A model generated the notes under the pieces. That model ran no database searches and was not told where the DNA came from. It was given only the letters and a program-made list of their open reading frames with translations. A stretch of DNA of 64,000 nucleotides from Lepisosteus oculatus (Eukaryota > Chordata > Actinopteri > Semionotiformes > Lepisosteidae). This document shows, one piece after another, positions 44,761-57,560 of the stretch (positions are counted from its first letter, which is position 1; each line of letters starts with the position of its first letter). The stretch lies in the NCBI RefSeq assembly GCF_040954835.1, contig NC_090705.1:14644436-14708435 (forward strand), written 5' to 3'. The translations under genes were made by a program, and so were the position numbers.

Positions 44761-46853
44761 ATTTAACTCTGCTATCTACAGTAACTGTTTCAAGTAACAT
44801 TTTTCTTATTTCACAATAGTTTGCTCTTGACTCTCTTTGAACTCTTACATATTTTTCAATAATATTAGTCTACTAAGGAGCATTTTTTAAGGTTGCATTT
44901 TAGTATCTACAGAAAAATTGATTTAGAATTATACTTATTCCAGCAGGTATATACCCATGTATCTGCGTATATACTACTGTGTACTCAATGTCAGCTAAAA
45001 AACAGTTTTAACTAAGCCATATATTCTTACAAAAATTGACTCCTCTTATTGGAAAACAAAACAAAAAAATCATATCATGTACAGTATAATTTCCTTTAGC
45101 TGGAATTGAACCCAATCTAAACAGTTAAGGTATACAGTCCCATTGTTATTTTGATAAACTGGTCTTATTTATCTACTGACATCAGTAGCTCTAGAAAGTA
45201 TGCTTCAAAATGTTGCAAGGTTATTAAGCCACTGCCTTTAAATATATATAATATTGCTGACAGCTGTTTCACCAAACAGATCTGTGAGAAAATCATAATA
45301 CAAGCTCCATATAAAGTTATGACCAGAATATATTACCTAACTTACTGACCTCTAACATAAGCAAACATTTTTCATGAAATTAGTTGCTCATATGACTAAA
45401 AACCTAATGCTGAACCTACTGCCCCTACAGTTATTTGACAAGGGGCCCCATACAGTGTTACAAATGACCCTTTGTTGAGAAGGAAGCAATATCTCATACC
45501 ATCATTTCTCACCTGCTTCAAGGCTCCTTTTCCTACAGTTTTGAGACTGGCTCTTAGAAGTTAAGTCTTTGTTAAATTATTGAACAGCTCTCTTTGGCTG
45601 CTATGCAGGACATGATAAAAGCCATAGGTGTTCACTCATAGACACACAATATGTGTGTGAGGATAAGGTAAAAACATCCACCGGTGCATTGCATCAATTT
45701 CAATAAAAACTCACTACGATAAAAACTGAGATTAGACAAACATTATGATTTACAGTATGTAAAGTTGTTTCTTGGCTTATTCCCATTATAAAGAGTGATT
45801 GCAAATGATAGCTTTTAGACTTTTCTTCTCAATTTAGCTTAATCACAATTACTGCTTGTGTAAAAAGGTAAAACTAACAAAATGAAGGGAACCTAAAACT
45901 CATCATAGCCATAGCTGATTACTGATTTTGCATTCATATTTGAAAGAGAAAAAATACAGTATATTTTGTATTTTTTCTCTTTTCTCTTTATAAGCATGGT
46001 TTTCAATTTTATTCCTTTAATACATTTGTGACTGCTGTAATGTAAATTTTGTCTTGTGTTTTTGTTATTATTACAAATTCTTAGATTTTTTTTTGTGTTG
46101 AAGCAATTTGAATGAAGCAGAGTTAAGGAAAAATTGACAAATCTTACAGCAATTATTTTGAAACATGAAAATAGACACCAATGCTCTTCATGTTTAGATT
46201 GTTCATGTGTAGGATAACCTGTCTTTTTTAAGTAACATAGGACATAAAACCTTTTTTAGGTTTCTTTCGATCATGGAGACCAAACAGCTGAGCAACACTT
46301 CGGTCTTCAACAATTTGACACAACTGCACCTCACTGCTCCATTGCCATATATTCTTTAGAACAGTGACATTTAGTTGTTGTGAGTTTTAGAAGGCACCTT
46401 CTTCTATTTGAGATATCAACCACAGTAAATGCTTGAGGATCTATAATGATCAAAGTGATATGGAATACTGAAAGGTCTAAATAATAATAGCATGCTGAAA
46501 CAGTCAATATCAATTGCGGATAGTGTGCAGTAAGAATAGAGTAATGTAAGTAACAAGGGTGAGACCAAAAAGAAGAAACAGCTTTTGTTTCTGTAATATA
46601 AATATGGAAAGTCTCATCTGTTGTATGGGAGATTAAACTGAAAATGTCCAAATGGCTAATGGCTACTTTTAATCTGTCAATCATCCCACAAGAGGTTGTG
46701 CATGTATTGGTCATTTTTTCTCAAAACAATAAGTACAGTAAGTGAAGAGGACAAGAGTGAGAAAACAGAAGGGGACTGTAGAGATAACTGACAAAATAAA
46801 GGAAACTAGTAAAAGAAGGATACAAAGTATATTGAAAGCAGGTGGTTCCACAC
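44761..46853. other. Gene desert, unassigned
   Basis: No gene. An antisense ORF at 46331-46714 (127 codons) is the longest and shows no recognisable domain. Confidence 0.4.
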
Positions 46854-47905
46854 AGCTGTAATTCCTGTGTAGTTAAGCAGTTAACATCCCATCATGCTTA
46901 GGAACATTTATTAAAATCCTAGGCAGGCCCAGTTGCCCATTACGTTGGCTACCATGACTATAAGAAGAGATCTCAGTGACTTTGAGAGAAGGGTGATTGT
47001 TAGGGCACATTTGGCAGGAGCTTCGGTGATGAAGACTGCTCAAGTTACTGATGTTTCATGAGGAACAGTGGCTATGATGATGTTGGCATGGAAATCTGGG
47101 GGAATGACATCAACTGTGGAGGAAAGTGCATACCCCCCGACTGTGATTTCCTTAAATTGGTTCGAGATGCAAGGTAAAACAGATGAGCCACTGTGAATGA
47201 GTTGAATACAAATGTCAATCTCAGTCATGAGCAGGCAACTTGATTAAGTACAGTTAAGAACTTTACAGGGAGCACTATTATGGTCAGGTTGCAGTGAATA
47301 AACCTCGTATTACACATAATGCATAAGTCTGCCTTCAAGAAGCAGAGAAGTACATGTGTGACACATGCCAAAAGAAGCCTACAAGTTTGAGTGTTTGTTT
47401 CCTATGTTGAAGGGTTCTGGCGACTATGTTATGTCCATGATATGGACTGCATTTTCCAGGCATGGTTTAGGTCCACTCAACCCCTTAGAGGGAAAAGTAA
47501 ATGTAAAAAATTACAAAGCTATTCTGAGTGATTACTTTCATTCTGTGATAAGGTATTATCTGTCTATCCTAATGGGAGTGGGGTCTTCTAGGATAGCAAT
47601 GCCCCCATCCACAGGACACAAGTGGTCACTGAATAGTTTGATGTGCATAAAATGATGTAAACTGTATGCCATTGCTGTCCCCGTCACCAGATCACGATCC
47701 AGTTCAACACTTATGGGAGATTCTGAAGTGGCTTCTAAGATATCATTTTCTGCTACCATCAACAAAACACCAAATGATGAGCTTTCTCTTAGAAGAATAC
47801 TGTTGCATCCCTCCAGACACTTGTAGAATCTATGCAAAGGTGAATTGAACATGTTCTGGTAGCTCATGGTGGGCAATATGCCCTATTAAGACACTTTATA
47901 TTGGT
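46854..47905 (+). pseudogene. Tc1-like transposase pseudogene
   Basis: From about 46951 the plus strand encodes TIRRDLSDFERRVIV, AHLAGASVMKTAQV and VAMMMLAWKSGG, the N-terminal helix-turn-helix part. At 47380-47560 come VMSMIWTAFSRHGLGPL, PLEGKVN and YKAILSDY (family 'SVMVWgcFS..GLGPLvpl.G.vn'). At 47670-47850 come SPSPDHDPVQHLWEILK, LPSTKHQMMSFLLEEY and IPPDT, covering the third catalytic position (family SPDLNPIEHLW), where the Glu of the E-H pair is changed to Gln. Stops and frameshifts separate the parts. The upstream 46854-46950 resembles this family's 5' untranslated region. Confidence 0.85.
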
Positions 47906-48365
47906 GTATCCTTTATTGTGGCAGTTACCTGTATAAAATCAAAATTAGTAGTCAAGTAAAGCTGTTTTGCCCTTAATAGCGCTCATCAGCTAATCTTTGA
48001 CCAGTCAGCTTTGACCAACATAATTGACATATATACAGTACTTACACATATATAATGATAATGTGTTTCAGGTTTTTGGTGAACTTTAAGATCATGCAGT
48101 TACTATAATTATGGAAATTAATATTAATTAGATCTTGTCATTTCATGTTGCTAAATGGAGAGGAACTGCTTAAAGAGACTACTTATCCTGCCTTTTGCAT
48201 ATATTAAGTCACAATTTGCAGCCACAGAAAGCTGCGTTGTCCTTTTTTAGGAATCGTCAATGAGATATAGCAAGTAGTTAGACTATTCTCCCATCCTCAA
48301 CATTATGAAAGGGCTAATTAATATTCAATGCAATGATCAGGAAATGAAGGCAATGCAATAATGCA

Positions 48366-48750
48366 CTGGTTAGTGCCACTGAATGCTGCCTCACAGCTCC
48401 AGGGTTCAATTCTGGCCTGAGGCAATCAATCAATGTTTATTTTTTATAGTGTCCTTCAAAACAAACTGTCACAGAATGCTTTATGTACAGTACATGCATT
48501 TGTAAGAATTTGCGTGCTCTCTTTATATTCATGTTCATTTACTCTGGGTGCACCATTTTGCTTCCACTACACCAACGACACTATGTCTAGATTAATTGGC
48601 TATTATAAATTCTCTCTTTCTCTAAGGCTCTACATTTGGCACACTGGCATTCCACAGAGTTTCACATGTATACTATCAGTCCCACTTTTTGTCGTATGCC
48701 ACCACAATAGTCTGCTGCAGCCCTCACAGGGGCAAGCAGCAATCTGATAA
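48366..48750 (+). mobile_element. tRNA-derived SINE with nested insertion
   Basis: Head GCTGCCTCACAGCTCCAGGG then TTCAATTCTGG (B-box-like). The body is interrupted at about 48424-48500 by a TCAATCAATGTTTATT...TAGTGTCC repeat of the 52650 type. It resumes with ATTTGCGTGCTCTC, CTAGATTAATTGGC and ends CACTGGCATTCCAC...GCAGCCCTCACAGGGGCAAG. Same SINE class as 7672-8340. Confidence 0.6.
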
Positions 48751-48849
48751 TGGACAAAAAACTAAGAAGTAAATTATCTATGTGATAATAATGGATTATT
48801 GCTAGAGGATGAAATGAAAATGATAGATGTATGGAATTAATATTTTAGA

Positions 48850-49445
48850 GGCGTTCATCAAAGAAGAAACGAATTCTCTGGTAAAAAAATGGTCTTGCTC
48901 AGTCTTTACTTAATTCAAGAAAGTGTTAGAGTCTAGGAATGCCTGACAGAAATGTATAAATTGTCAGATATGCTCATTGAACATCAATAAGGATTACCTA
49001 ACAGACAGATAAGGCTGGCATTGCAGCTAGAAAAATACAAAATGTATGTCCAACTATAAAGACCAAACTAAATATTAATCACTCTAACATGTATTGTATA
49101 AAAAGGTATGGAAACATTTATAGACTCTAACATTATATTTAAATTATTATTCTAGATAACATTTGGAAAAGGTAGTAGATCTTGTTTAACTTAGTGAATG
49201 CTTTTAAACAAGCAACATATACTAGTAAAACATCTGATGTAATTCATTTAGACTTCCAGAAGCCTAATGGTAAAGTTCTGGTAAAGTTAAAAGCATTGTT
49301 TAATAAAGAATTTTAAATACTGTGTACATGGGGATTGAGAACTGTCTGTTGTGTTTAAAACACAGAGTGCTGGTATGGAAGAAAAAACTTCTAACTGGGG
49401 TAAAATAATTTGTGGAGTACCACAGGGATCCTTTTTCAGTCCACT
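48850..49445 (+). mobile_element. CR1-like LINE reverse transcriptase fragment
   Basis: Plus-strand pieces: SLYLIQE (family 'FSSVFTqE'), DVIHLDFQK followed by KVLVKLKAL (family 'DVVYLDFQKAFDkVPh..Ll.KL'), KHRVLVWKKKL, and near 49405-49435 a GVPQGS-like segment before SPLF (RT domain 4, 'SGVPQGSvLGPLLF'). All are in order but in shifting frames. The fragment stops where an antisense Tc1 remnant begins. Confidence 0.7.
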
Positions 49446-49625
49446 GTTTCTCCTGACTGTATCCACAGTCTAGACACTGTAATATTTCAATGGGGTTAAG
49501 GTCAGGTAACTTGGAAGGCAAGCCATGTAATATGAAAAGTTGCTCTTTATTTTTATAAATGCATTTATTTTGATTATGGACCTTTTGTTCAGGATCATTA
49601 TCAAGTTAAAAATAAACTTTTCCCC
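49446..49625 (-). mobile_element. Tc1-like transposase C-terminal remnant
   Basis: On the minus strand DNDPEQKVHNQNK and LPSKLPDLNPIEILQCL correspond to the second and third catalytic motifs (QDNDPKH and SPDLNPIE) of Tc1 transposases. No terminal repeat visible. It directly abuts the LINE fragment. Confidence 0.75.
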
Positions 49626-51559
49626 TGAAATTGACTTCCTGATATTATTACATGACACAGACTGTTAAATTGTTCTTTTACAAATGTGCATTGTAAGATA
49701 AAGATTTTCACTATATCTTTGTCATTCCACTTCCACATTTTACTAAAAGCATTATGACTTATTCTGATAACTGCTTATCAATCACATTGTGTTTCCTTTT
49801 GCAACTAAAGTTTTTGTTCAAATAGTTTTTCAACCATCTAACATACTCTCTTCTTTTTGCTAGTCTTTATAGTTAAGTGCCTGTTTTTATGGTATCTTCA
49901 ACTGAACAATTATCAAGTTACAACATTTGTAATTCAACAAGACAAATCCTCACATTCTATCATTTGCCTATCAAATTCCTCACAACTGTTTGCTAAAACT
50001 TTATAGGTAAGTGTATATTGGATATGTTTTGAAGCCACATCTCTTGTGGTTATAAAGCATCTCAAATATATTTTGTATTGTTATATATGGTATTTTGACA
50101 CCAGGATTGTGATGATTGTTTGTTGTCTGGTTTTCTGCTTGTGTATACATGTTTTTCTACACAAGCAGAAAAACATGTATACATGTTTTTGTTTTGGAAG
50201 GCATTATGCAAATAATTGATTTTTTGTTTTTCGAAGAATGTCCTTCCTTGTGCAGGGTAGATTTATAAATATAATCCTGTATTCTATCATCTTCATTGGA
50301 TGTGTGTAGTATACTCTTACCCATACTCTCATCCTGTGCTCTTGTTATTTTATTTTTGCACTATTTTCTTAAGTTAAGAAAGATCATAAAATTGATCTTT
50401 GGCATTTAGACCGAGAAAATGTGCACCCTATGAGAATGTGTCCTTAGAAGTAAAATCCCAAAATAATGAATGCCACTTTTATATTTGGAAATGTCTACAA
50501 CACCTAGTACTGTTGTAGGGTCTTCACTTCTCCCTAACTTTATTTCTCACCTTCCCAGACATTCAAGTGACAGGAGAAATAAGGTAATTTTGGACTGCAG
50601 ATATTTTTCTATTTGTGTGTATAGGTACACACAGATAAGTATGAGCTATGGTAGCTCATTTCAAGTGCAGGACATAAAGATCAGTGAATAATAGCTGTGA
50701 TTTAATAAGATATAGCTTCTACTGACAGAAAACCATTTAATAATGTTTTGAATATACTGAATGATCATTATGATCACTGTGCACTCATAATGATAAAAAG
50801 CATGCATGACCTTGTGTGTCAGTTTTGCTGATTGCTCTCTATTTTTAATACATTTTATTGTACAATATACAATATATTTTATTAGAACTGATCTGTTTTC
50901 TTGCACTTTTTAGGATTTTTATTTCACTATTTTTTCCAGTACAGATGAAAGAATAAAAAAAAACACGGATCTGTACTATGTACTGTAATACAATAGCAAC
51001 AGTGTATGTTTAATAATAGATGACTCTTTTAAAAGAAATATAAGTTATTCCACTACATCTTTGTATAGTACTAGCTAAAAAAAAGCCACTCAGTTGGTTT
51101 GAACAGATAATTATTTTCTGGAACATCATATTTTGAGCAGGAGAATCTGTTCTGTTATTTTACTCCCATGCAAAAAGTTTGCATTATGTTTTCTGTGGCT
51201 TTAAGGCAATCCATTTGAATTTCAAAAAACATCTGATACAAAATAATATTTATCTGGAAATATTCTTTGATCTAATTATATCTAGATACTGTTTTTCCAA
51301 CACAGGACAATGTTTGTTGGAACTAACTTTTGAAGTAAAAGGCTTTGCACCTAGTGCACCACTGTAAGTGGGTCCATGCTTTAGCAAAGCGTGGCTTGCA
51401 GGCACATATGTTATTGGTAAACACTTAAGTGCAGGTGAGCATAAAAAAGTAAAAGATCATCAAATTAAATATTTTACATTTCAGCAACAGCCCTAAGCAT
51501 GTACTAAATTACAAGAAAAGCAACAGCTGAATTTTCCACAAAATGCTCGACAGACCTTC
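49626..51559. other. Gene desert, unassigned
   Basis: AT-rich sequence with no gene. Contains the double hairpin at 50131-50181. Confidence 0.45.
50131..50181. repeat. Overlapping alternative hairpins
   Basis: Two perfect 15-bp stems overlap: 50131-50145 with 50158-50172 (TTTTCTGCTTGTGTA), and 50144-50158 with 50167-50181 (TATACATGTTTTTCT). They share sequence and cannot form together. A copy-paste inversion of a short segment would produce this. Confidence 0.85.
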
Positions 51560-51800
51560 TCTCTTTTATCCCACAGTCCAAAGACCACTGTTGGTTAATT
51601 AGAAGTCCGCCTATCCGTGGGTTTGTGTCTGTGTGTGCCCTGAAATGGACTGGCAAAGGGATGCCTTGTGCCCATTGTTTGCCCAGATAAACTCTCTCTC
51701 TGTCATTACCTTGTATTAGGTTGTTGGATTAAGTGGTGAATGAAATGAGGACGGATAGTTGGAAATGAAGGTTGTATGACAAAACACAGTCCAGTCTAAT
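51560..51800 (+). mobile_element. SINE 3' part
   Basis: CCCACAGTCCAAAGAC, GTTGGTTAATTAG, TGTGTGTGCCCTGAAATGGA, CTGGCAAAGGGATGCC, TTGCCCAGATAAACTCTCTC and GTTGGATTAAGTGG...GAATGAAATGAGG follow the body and tail of the fish SINE class also seen at 7672 and 48366. The tRNA head is missing. Confidence 0.6.
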
Positions 51801-52647
51801 CCTGACAGTTTGTTAAAAATATTCAAAAAATGCCAGAGGGCATACACAATTTCCAAAAAGGTTGGTATGTATAATTAATTTTATAATACAGTTTTGCAAA
51901 TATTTTTAGATCAATGGTATGTTTTTATTTTAAATTACAGTCTTCACTTATAAAGGTAATAGCTGACATGAATTAAATAGTTTGCATGGCATTATCTTTT
52001 CATTAATTTTATTTAATCACCTTGTACTGTATATATATATAAAGATGGATAATACATACATAATGTATAATATTAGAAAACCACATCTTTCATTAAGTAA
52101 AGAGCCTAACGATCAAATTGTTTTATCCATCATTTTTCTATATTATATTTTATATAAAGTGCGGCCAATTTGTAGAAGAAAAATAAGGGAAGAATGATTT
52201 AATGAACATATAGTACTTTAAAGTGGAAATCATAAAGGACTTTCACAGTCATACATTTAACGTGCATTCTCAGCCAAAAGTCGTCTGCATATTTGGAAGA
52301 AATGAAAGCCTCTTTGTGAGAATGGGTTTAATCCTTTCTTTGGCACATAAAGGATGTACCTTTAAACTTGCCTTCACTGCAGTGACAGCCATGGAAATTG
52401 CTCAGAGGTAGGATGCCATCTCATTGACATTGTTTGTAAGAATAACATACTGGAGGGGAAAGGTCTCATCTTAGGGATTCCAGAGTAACTATCACTCTAT
52501 GAATTGTTTCTAAGAATTGTCACAGGCTTGCTATTTACTATACATTACTAATTTTATTCCTTGCAAACACATACATTTGCTTAGGAAGTTCCTCAGCTAT
52601 CCTAGCAAACTTTCAGAAGAATTTCAGAAAGGCTAGGCAGCACAGCA

Positions 52648-52960
52648 CTTAATAATAACAAATCTTTATTTATAAAGCACCTTTCAATTCCAAGGAGTTT
52701 TCAAAATACAACAGCAACTAACAAAAGTCACTAAAATAAATAAAATTAAACAATTAAAATGTGAGTAAATTGACAAAATGTATAATAACCTTTATTTTAT
52801 GACTTTCAAGTACTGCAAAATAAAACAAAAAAAAAGTATCCACAAACTAAAAACAGTAAATCACACAAATAAAATCAAGGTATAAAACTGAATTTTAAAA
52901 CGTATTTGAGTTCTGAATAACTAAACTCTGATATGATGTTGTCCCCAACCTCATCTTGAG
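52648..52960. repeat. Interspersed repeat of the 'TTTATTTATAAAGC' type
   Basis: AATAACAAATCTTTATTTAT then AAAGCACCTTTCAATTCCAAGG and TTTTCAAAATACAAC resemble a common fish repeat start (TTATTTATAAAGCGCCTTTCA). The related sequence in the SINE at 48424-48500 supports this. Following A-rich sequence probably belongs to it; the limit at 52960 is a guess and it may run to about 53260. Confidence 0.45.
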
Positions 52961-55844
52961 ATTAGATTTACTATTCCAAGTTTCAGGGCAATGGCTACCA
53001 CATTCCAGACGGCTTTCAGCATCCTCTAACAAAGTCCCCAAAATAACACAACAGCACTGGGAGGACAATAGGAAAGACCTTCCACTTCAACAAGTGATGT
53101 TGGGAATAGTTGGATTGGATTGAGACAGCAGTGAAACAGGTCTCCCATTCATCTTTTTCAATTCTTCTTCTGTGCTTTCCTCTTTTTTTCGGGGGTACAA
53201 GATCCTGGCAGACAACTGATCTTTCTGGCTCCCTGGAAATCTGAGTGATGTGCTTCCTCATGAAACATTTCCCCTCACACCAAGTTATGCTGAGTCATGC
53301 ATGTAAGTGATTAAAATAATGTGATCTCAAAATTCAGAGAAGTTAAGACTTCCCACACTTTTTAACATTAAGAACAATCTTCATTACCACTTAAATCAAA
53401 GGATTCAACTTTGCACATGTCCTAAAATATATACACCTCTACAACCACTCTCTGTCACTGGAGAACGGTTTGAATGGATCACAATGCACTTCAATGGGGC
53501 ATTACCAAAGCCTTTCAAGACCACAAATACTGTATATCCTTGTAACCTTGATTACACCATCAGATATCTGGATGCCACTAAACACAGCTAGTAAATCTTT
53601 GATGAAAGAAGCCATGTCCTTTTTTCATCAGAATTAGCCTTCCCAAAGAAATGATCACAAAATAAAGTAGCACTTTAATCTAATTAGGTGGCTTTGTATT
53701 TGAGAATTTTCTATGGACCTCTGGTTACCACCTGTTAAGCCAGGTATTTATACGGTTCCTTCAGGTGAATTGGTGTATAAAATTGTTTCTCCAGAGAAAA
53801 TCAGTTGAAATTGAGTCTGAAGATCTTTTGCATTTCCTGATCTCTGTTTAAGTGTTCTTCTGTTCATTTACTTTTCATTGTGGATATAACCTCTGCATAT
53901 ATACTATAATTTTATAATTGCTATTTTTTACAATAATTCATTTTTCTAAGGTGTATATTGTTTCTTTTTCAGTTACAAAGAAATATACTTTATTCTTAAC
54001 TAAGCTGAATATGGAGACATGAACCAAAAGACTAGCAAATGAAATAAAAAAAAGTATAATTACTAATTACGGAAATTTGAAAAATACAGAAAATGATGTT
54101 AAAATGACAATACACAGTGGCTGCTAACACTGATATATTGTCCAGCCTTACATGTTTTCTTTTTTTTTAAAGAAACATGAATAAGGACATTTGTTGACAA
54201 AGCAAACAGTTTCCTACAGTATATGCATTCCTGACAAATGGCCATGTCTGCACTCTGTATGGAGTTTTAAGAAGATTTTCCATGTTACCTAAGATCAGAG
54301 ATTATGAGCAGGTCATTTTCTAATCAAACACATATTGAACACATTCCTTTTGTATTCCATAGTAAAAATGGTCTTATTTGCACTGATCATGGTGTTATGA
54401 AATATGTCTTATTTGAACATTAGATACTCAATTGTCAAATATAATTCCATTAGGCTCATATTGCCCTTTGATAATTCACAAAGTATGCACATATATGCAT
54501 ATAATTAAATATGATTTTGATTGCATAATTCTGATTAAATTTGATTGCCACTGATTGCATAATTGCTTTTATTTTAATTTTGCAACTTTTTTTGGAACAG
54601 TACTGAGAGACAACCTGTTTTGTTCTATATAAACTGTACAAATGCACTTCCAATTAGCAAAGCATATTATGAAAAAAAAATCATTTGAATGATTCAACAG
54701 GGCATCCAAACCATGAGAGCAATTCACCGGTCTTGAAAAGAAAAAAAATACAACTTGGACATAAAGTAACAGTGACTGCATATGCTTCTAATATATGCTT
54801 ATGCAATTGTAATTTAATACAATTAAAACTTGTATTACTTTTTATATGACAAGATAACACCTTGCTATAAACAGTCTTGTCGACAGCACAATGTACTTCA
54901 TCTGGCCTTAGATTTCAGTGAAGTTATTCAAGTTTTTTTCACCAAATCCAATATGAGAGTCAACCAAGTGACCAAATATCTTTTTTGGACTATATTATCA
55001 AAGATATAGTATAACTACAGAACACCACCATGTTTCAAGGCTCTATGGTGTTCAGTTCCAGAGAGTAATGCCTTTAAAAACCCTCACATTTGGTCACAAT
55101 CCAGCATGACGGCCAATCCACGTGACCTGCCAATGTAACTTTCACTCTTCCCACAGATCTTTACAACCCTGCCAAATTTCATAACCTTTCATCAAGGGGT
55201 TTCGAAAATAGCATTGGAATAGCATTATGATAATAATCCAAGAAACGATAATAGGTTTATTTTTTGCTTGGCCCCTTGATTTTGCATAGCTTTGTTTACT
55301 AAAGTATGCACAGCTTATTTTTAATGTTTATAAAAAGTCATACAAATTTTAATTGTATTAAAGTGCATTGCATACTAAAAGATGTTCAGTTGTGTTTCAA
55401 AGTACTCATTAAATGATACACTGTCTCTAAATGTATTTAAAAGTATATGAATGGGTGGTCCCTTTAAGGTGGTCCTGAAAGCAAACCATTCAATTAATCT
55501 TTAGACATGCTACAATGTTTACAGCACATAATACTGCAGGAGAGTTATTGCCAACTAGAGGAGTGGTACTGTACATCTCACATTTTTGTCACAGCAGGTC
55601 TGCAGGTGTGAAGAAAGACAAAGGATTCTCTGCTTCACACAATCTTAGAAAGCCTTTCTGACTAATTCCCATTCAATCAATCGCAAAAAGGCGGTATAAC
55701 TTAAAGAAAATGTTCATATTTTATAATTTTTTAAACCAAAAAATCAATAATGAAATTAGCAGATTCCCTGAACAGAAAATAACCTCAAGAAGTATTCAGA
55801 ACCCACATGTATGTGGGTACAAGCAGTGGAAATAAAGTTTCTCC
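52961..55844. other. Gene desert, unassigned
   Basis: No gene. ORF 53016-53261 (-) is without domain. 54430-54680 is TAAT/GCATAATT-rich and complex. 54880-55260 has an unfamiliar moderately complex stretch that may be an old repeat. Confidence 0.4.
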
Positions 55845-56120
55845 ATTTAGCTGCTGGGCTTACTCTCCATGACAGGGTGAGGAGCTCAGGAATTCGAGGG
55901 AACCTTGGTGTAGAATCACTACTCCTCTGGAGTGAAAGGAGCCAACTGAGGTGGTTCAGGCATTAGATCAGGATGTCCCCTGGGTGCCTCCCACACTGGA
56001 GGTGTGCAAGGCATGGTGCACTGGGAAGTGATCCAGGGTAGACTCAGGACACACAGGAGAAAGGAGCTGGAGAAAGGGAAATCTGGTCTGCCCTGCACAG
56101 CCTATCACCATATGCACCTC
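55845..56120 (+). mobile_element. Non-LTR retrotransposon 3' ORF remnant
   Basis: GGGCTTACTCTCCATGACAG, GGTGAGGAGCTC, GGAGCCAACTGAGGTGGTTC, GGCATTAGATCAGGATG, CCCTGGGTGCCTCCC and GGACACACAGGAG follow the conserved C-terminal coding region of many fish non-LTR elements ('SQLRWFGHLIRMPPGRLP...GRPRTRWRD'). Stops and indels make it non-coding. The exact clade is not assigned. Confidence 0.7.
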
Positions 56121-56619
56121 TCACCAGGAGTAGGTGGTTAAAAACGAGATGAGAGGGGAGATGAGTGTTTAGTATTTCTATAGCAGATCAGAAATACAAT
56201 AAGTCATAATACTGTACTATATCTAAAAAATATATTTTTATTAAGAGGTTGAATCCTGCTGAATGTTAAACCATTTGAGTATATGTATAACACGCAGCAT
56301 ATGCTCAAAACCACAAATAATGCAAAAATAAATATAATATTTACTGTATATGCTGGGGATGCATTGCCCTACTGCTCTTCTTTCTGGAACAGTGTTAAAA
56401 AAGAATAAGAAGAGTTGGTTTTTTTTCAGGAGAAGAAATCTAAAGCTCATTCCATATGAGCCACATTTTATGGGCAGACAAATCAATGTAAATCAAATGT
56501 GAGGCATAAAATGAGGAGTGTCACACAACTCACAGTTCTTACAGCATTAAGCCTCAAAACAGACATATGGGCAAAAGTGTATATGGAAATCCTTTTAATG
56601 TATTTTTGTGATTCTACAG

Positions 56620-56960
56620 ATTATGACAAGACCATTTCTTTCTGCAGATCACATCTTTGATGCTTTATGAAAGGACAGTGGTACCATAGGAGCAATATGT
56701 GGAAAGAATAATAAGGCAAAGCTGTTTTCTTTGCTTTATATTGCCATGTACAAAAGCTGACCTGTGCAAACCTTTTTTTTAACAGATACACAAATATTAT
56801 AAAAAGCGGTTAGAAAATAATTGGATAAATGCCTTGTTACATGGAAAGGTCACCTGTAATTGCCAATTAGGCCATTGATAAAAGTGATTATAAAACTTAT
56901 CATGGAGAACTCCATCTTATTGATGTCTACGTTTACCTAATATTGCTGTGTCCATAATGT
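56620..56960. promoter_or_regulatory. Candidate conserved non-coding element
   Basis: Complex, repeat-free stretch with AAGGTCA at 56846-56852 overlapping the E-box CACCTG (56851-56856), then TAATTGCCAATTAGGCC and a run of AT-rich homeodomain-like sites. Clustered factor sites suggest an enhancer; no alignment available. Confidence 0.3.
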
Positions 56961-57129
56961 GAAAAGGAGAATAAACAGATGCTAGTTCACCCACCCTAAT
57001 GTGTAAAAAAAAGATCAGTTACAGTAACTAAATTGGTGTTGAGTTACATGTTTCATATACTATAAGTATCCAACAAAGTAAAAGACAGAGGTGTTAATAA
57101 AAACCTGCTTTATAATCTCTGAGTACATT

Positions 57130-57560
57130 TTATACTAGCATTTTCAGCCATGTGTGCTGATGTACACTATTACTAGTAATTTGGAATTTTAATTGGTTGC
57201 AATTTTTTTCCCAATTAACATGCAAAAAATAGCATATGACGGTGTTGTTATGGATATTTTTTATGTCTTAGCAACACATATAAATAAAACCATGGCACTT
57301 TTACATAGTGCTGTCTTCTTCTGTTATTATTGTATTGTCTTATCATAGAACACAGGGAGGTAACTGGTTTGATTAATTATTTTGTTGTCCATTTCCCTTA
57401 GTAAACGTAAGTTTTGATCTCTGTCAGCAGTGGTGACCTTGCATCTGGCTAAATGCATTTAATTAACTTGTGTCAAGAGAAATAATAAACCTCAGGTCTA
57501 TTTAGTTTGGATCATTTACCACACTAAATCCAGTGAAGTTAGAGATCACCATACTGTAAG
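57130..57560. promoter_or_regulatory. Candidate conserved non-coding element
   Basis: Contains AATTTTAATTGGTTGCAAT, CCAATTAACATGC, TTTGATTAATTATTTTG, TGACCTTG (57434-57441, an extended nuclear-receptor half-site in reverse) and GCATTTAATTAACTTG. Dense, varied sites and no repeat signature. Confidence 0.33.

Noticed and set aside
46331..46714. 127-codon antisense ORF as a gene
   Set aside because: No domain, no neighbouring exons with similar coding character, AT-rich codon use and no conserved motif.
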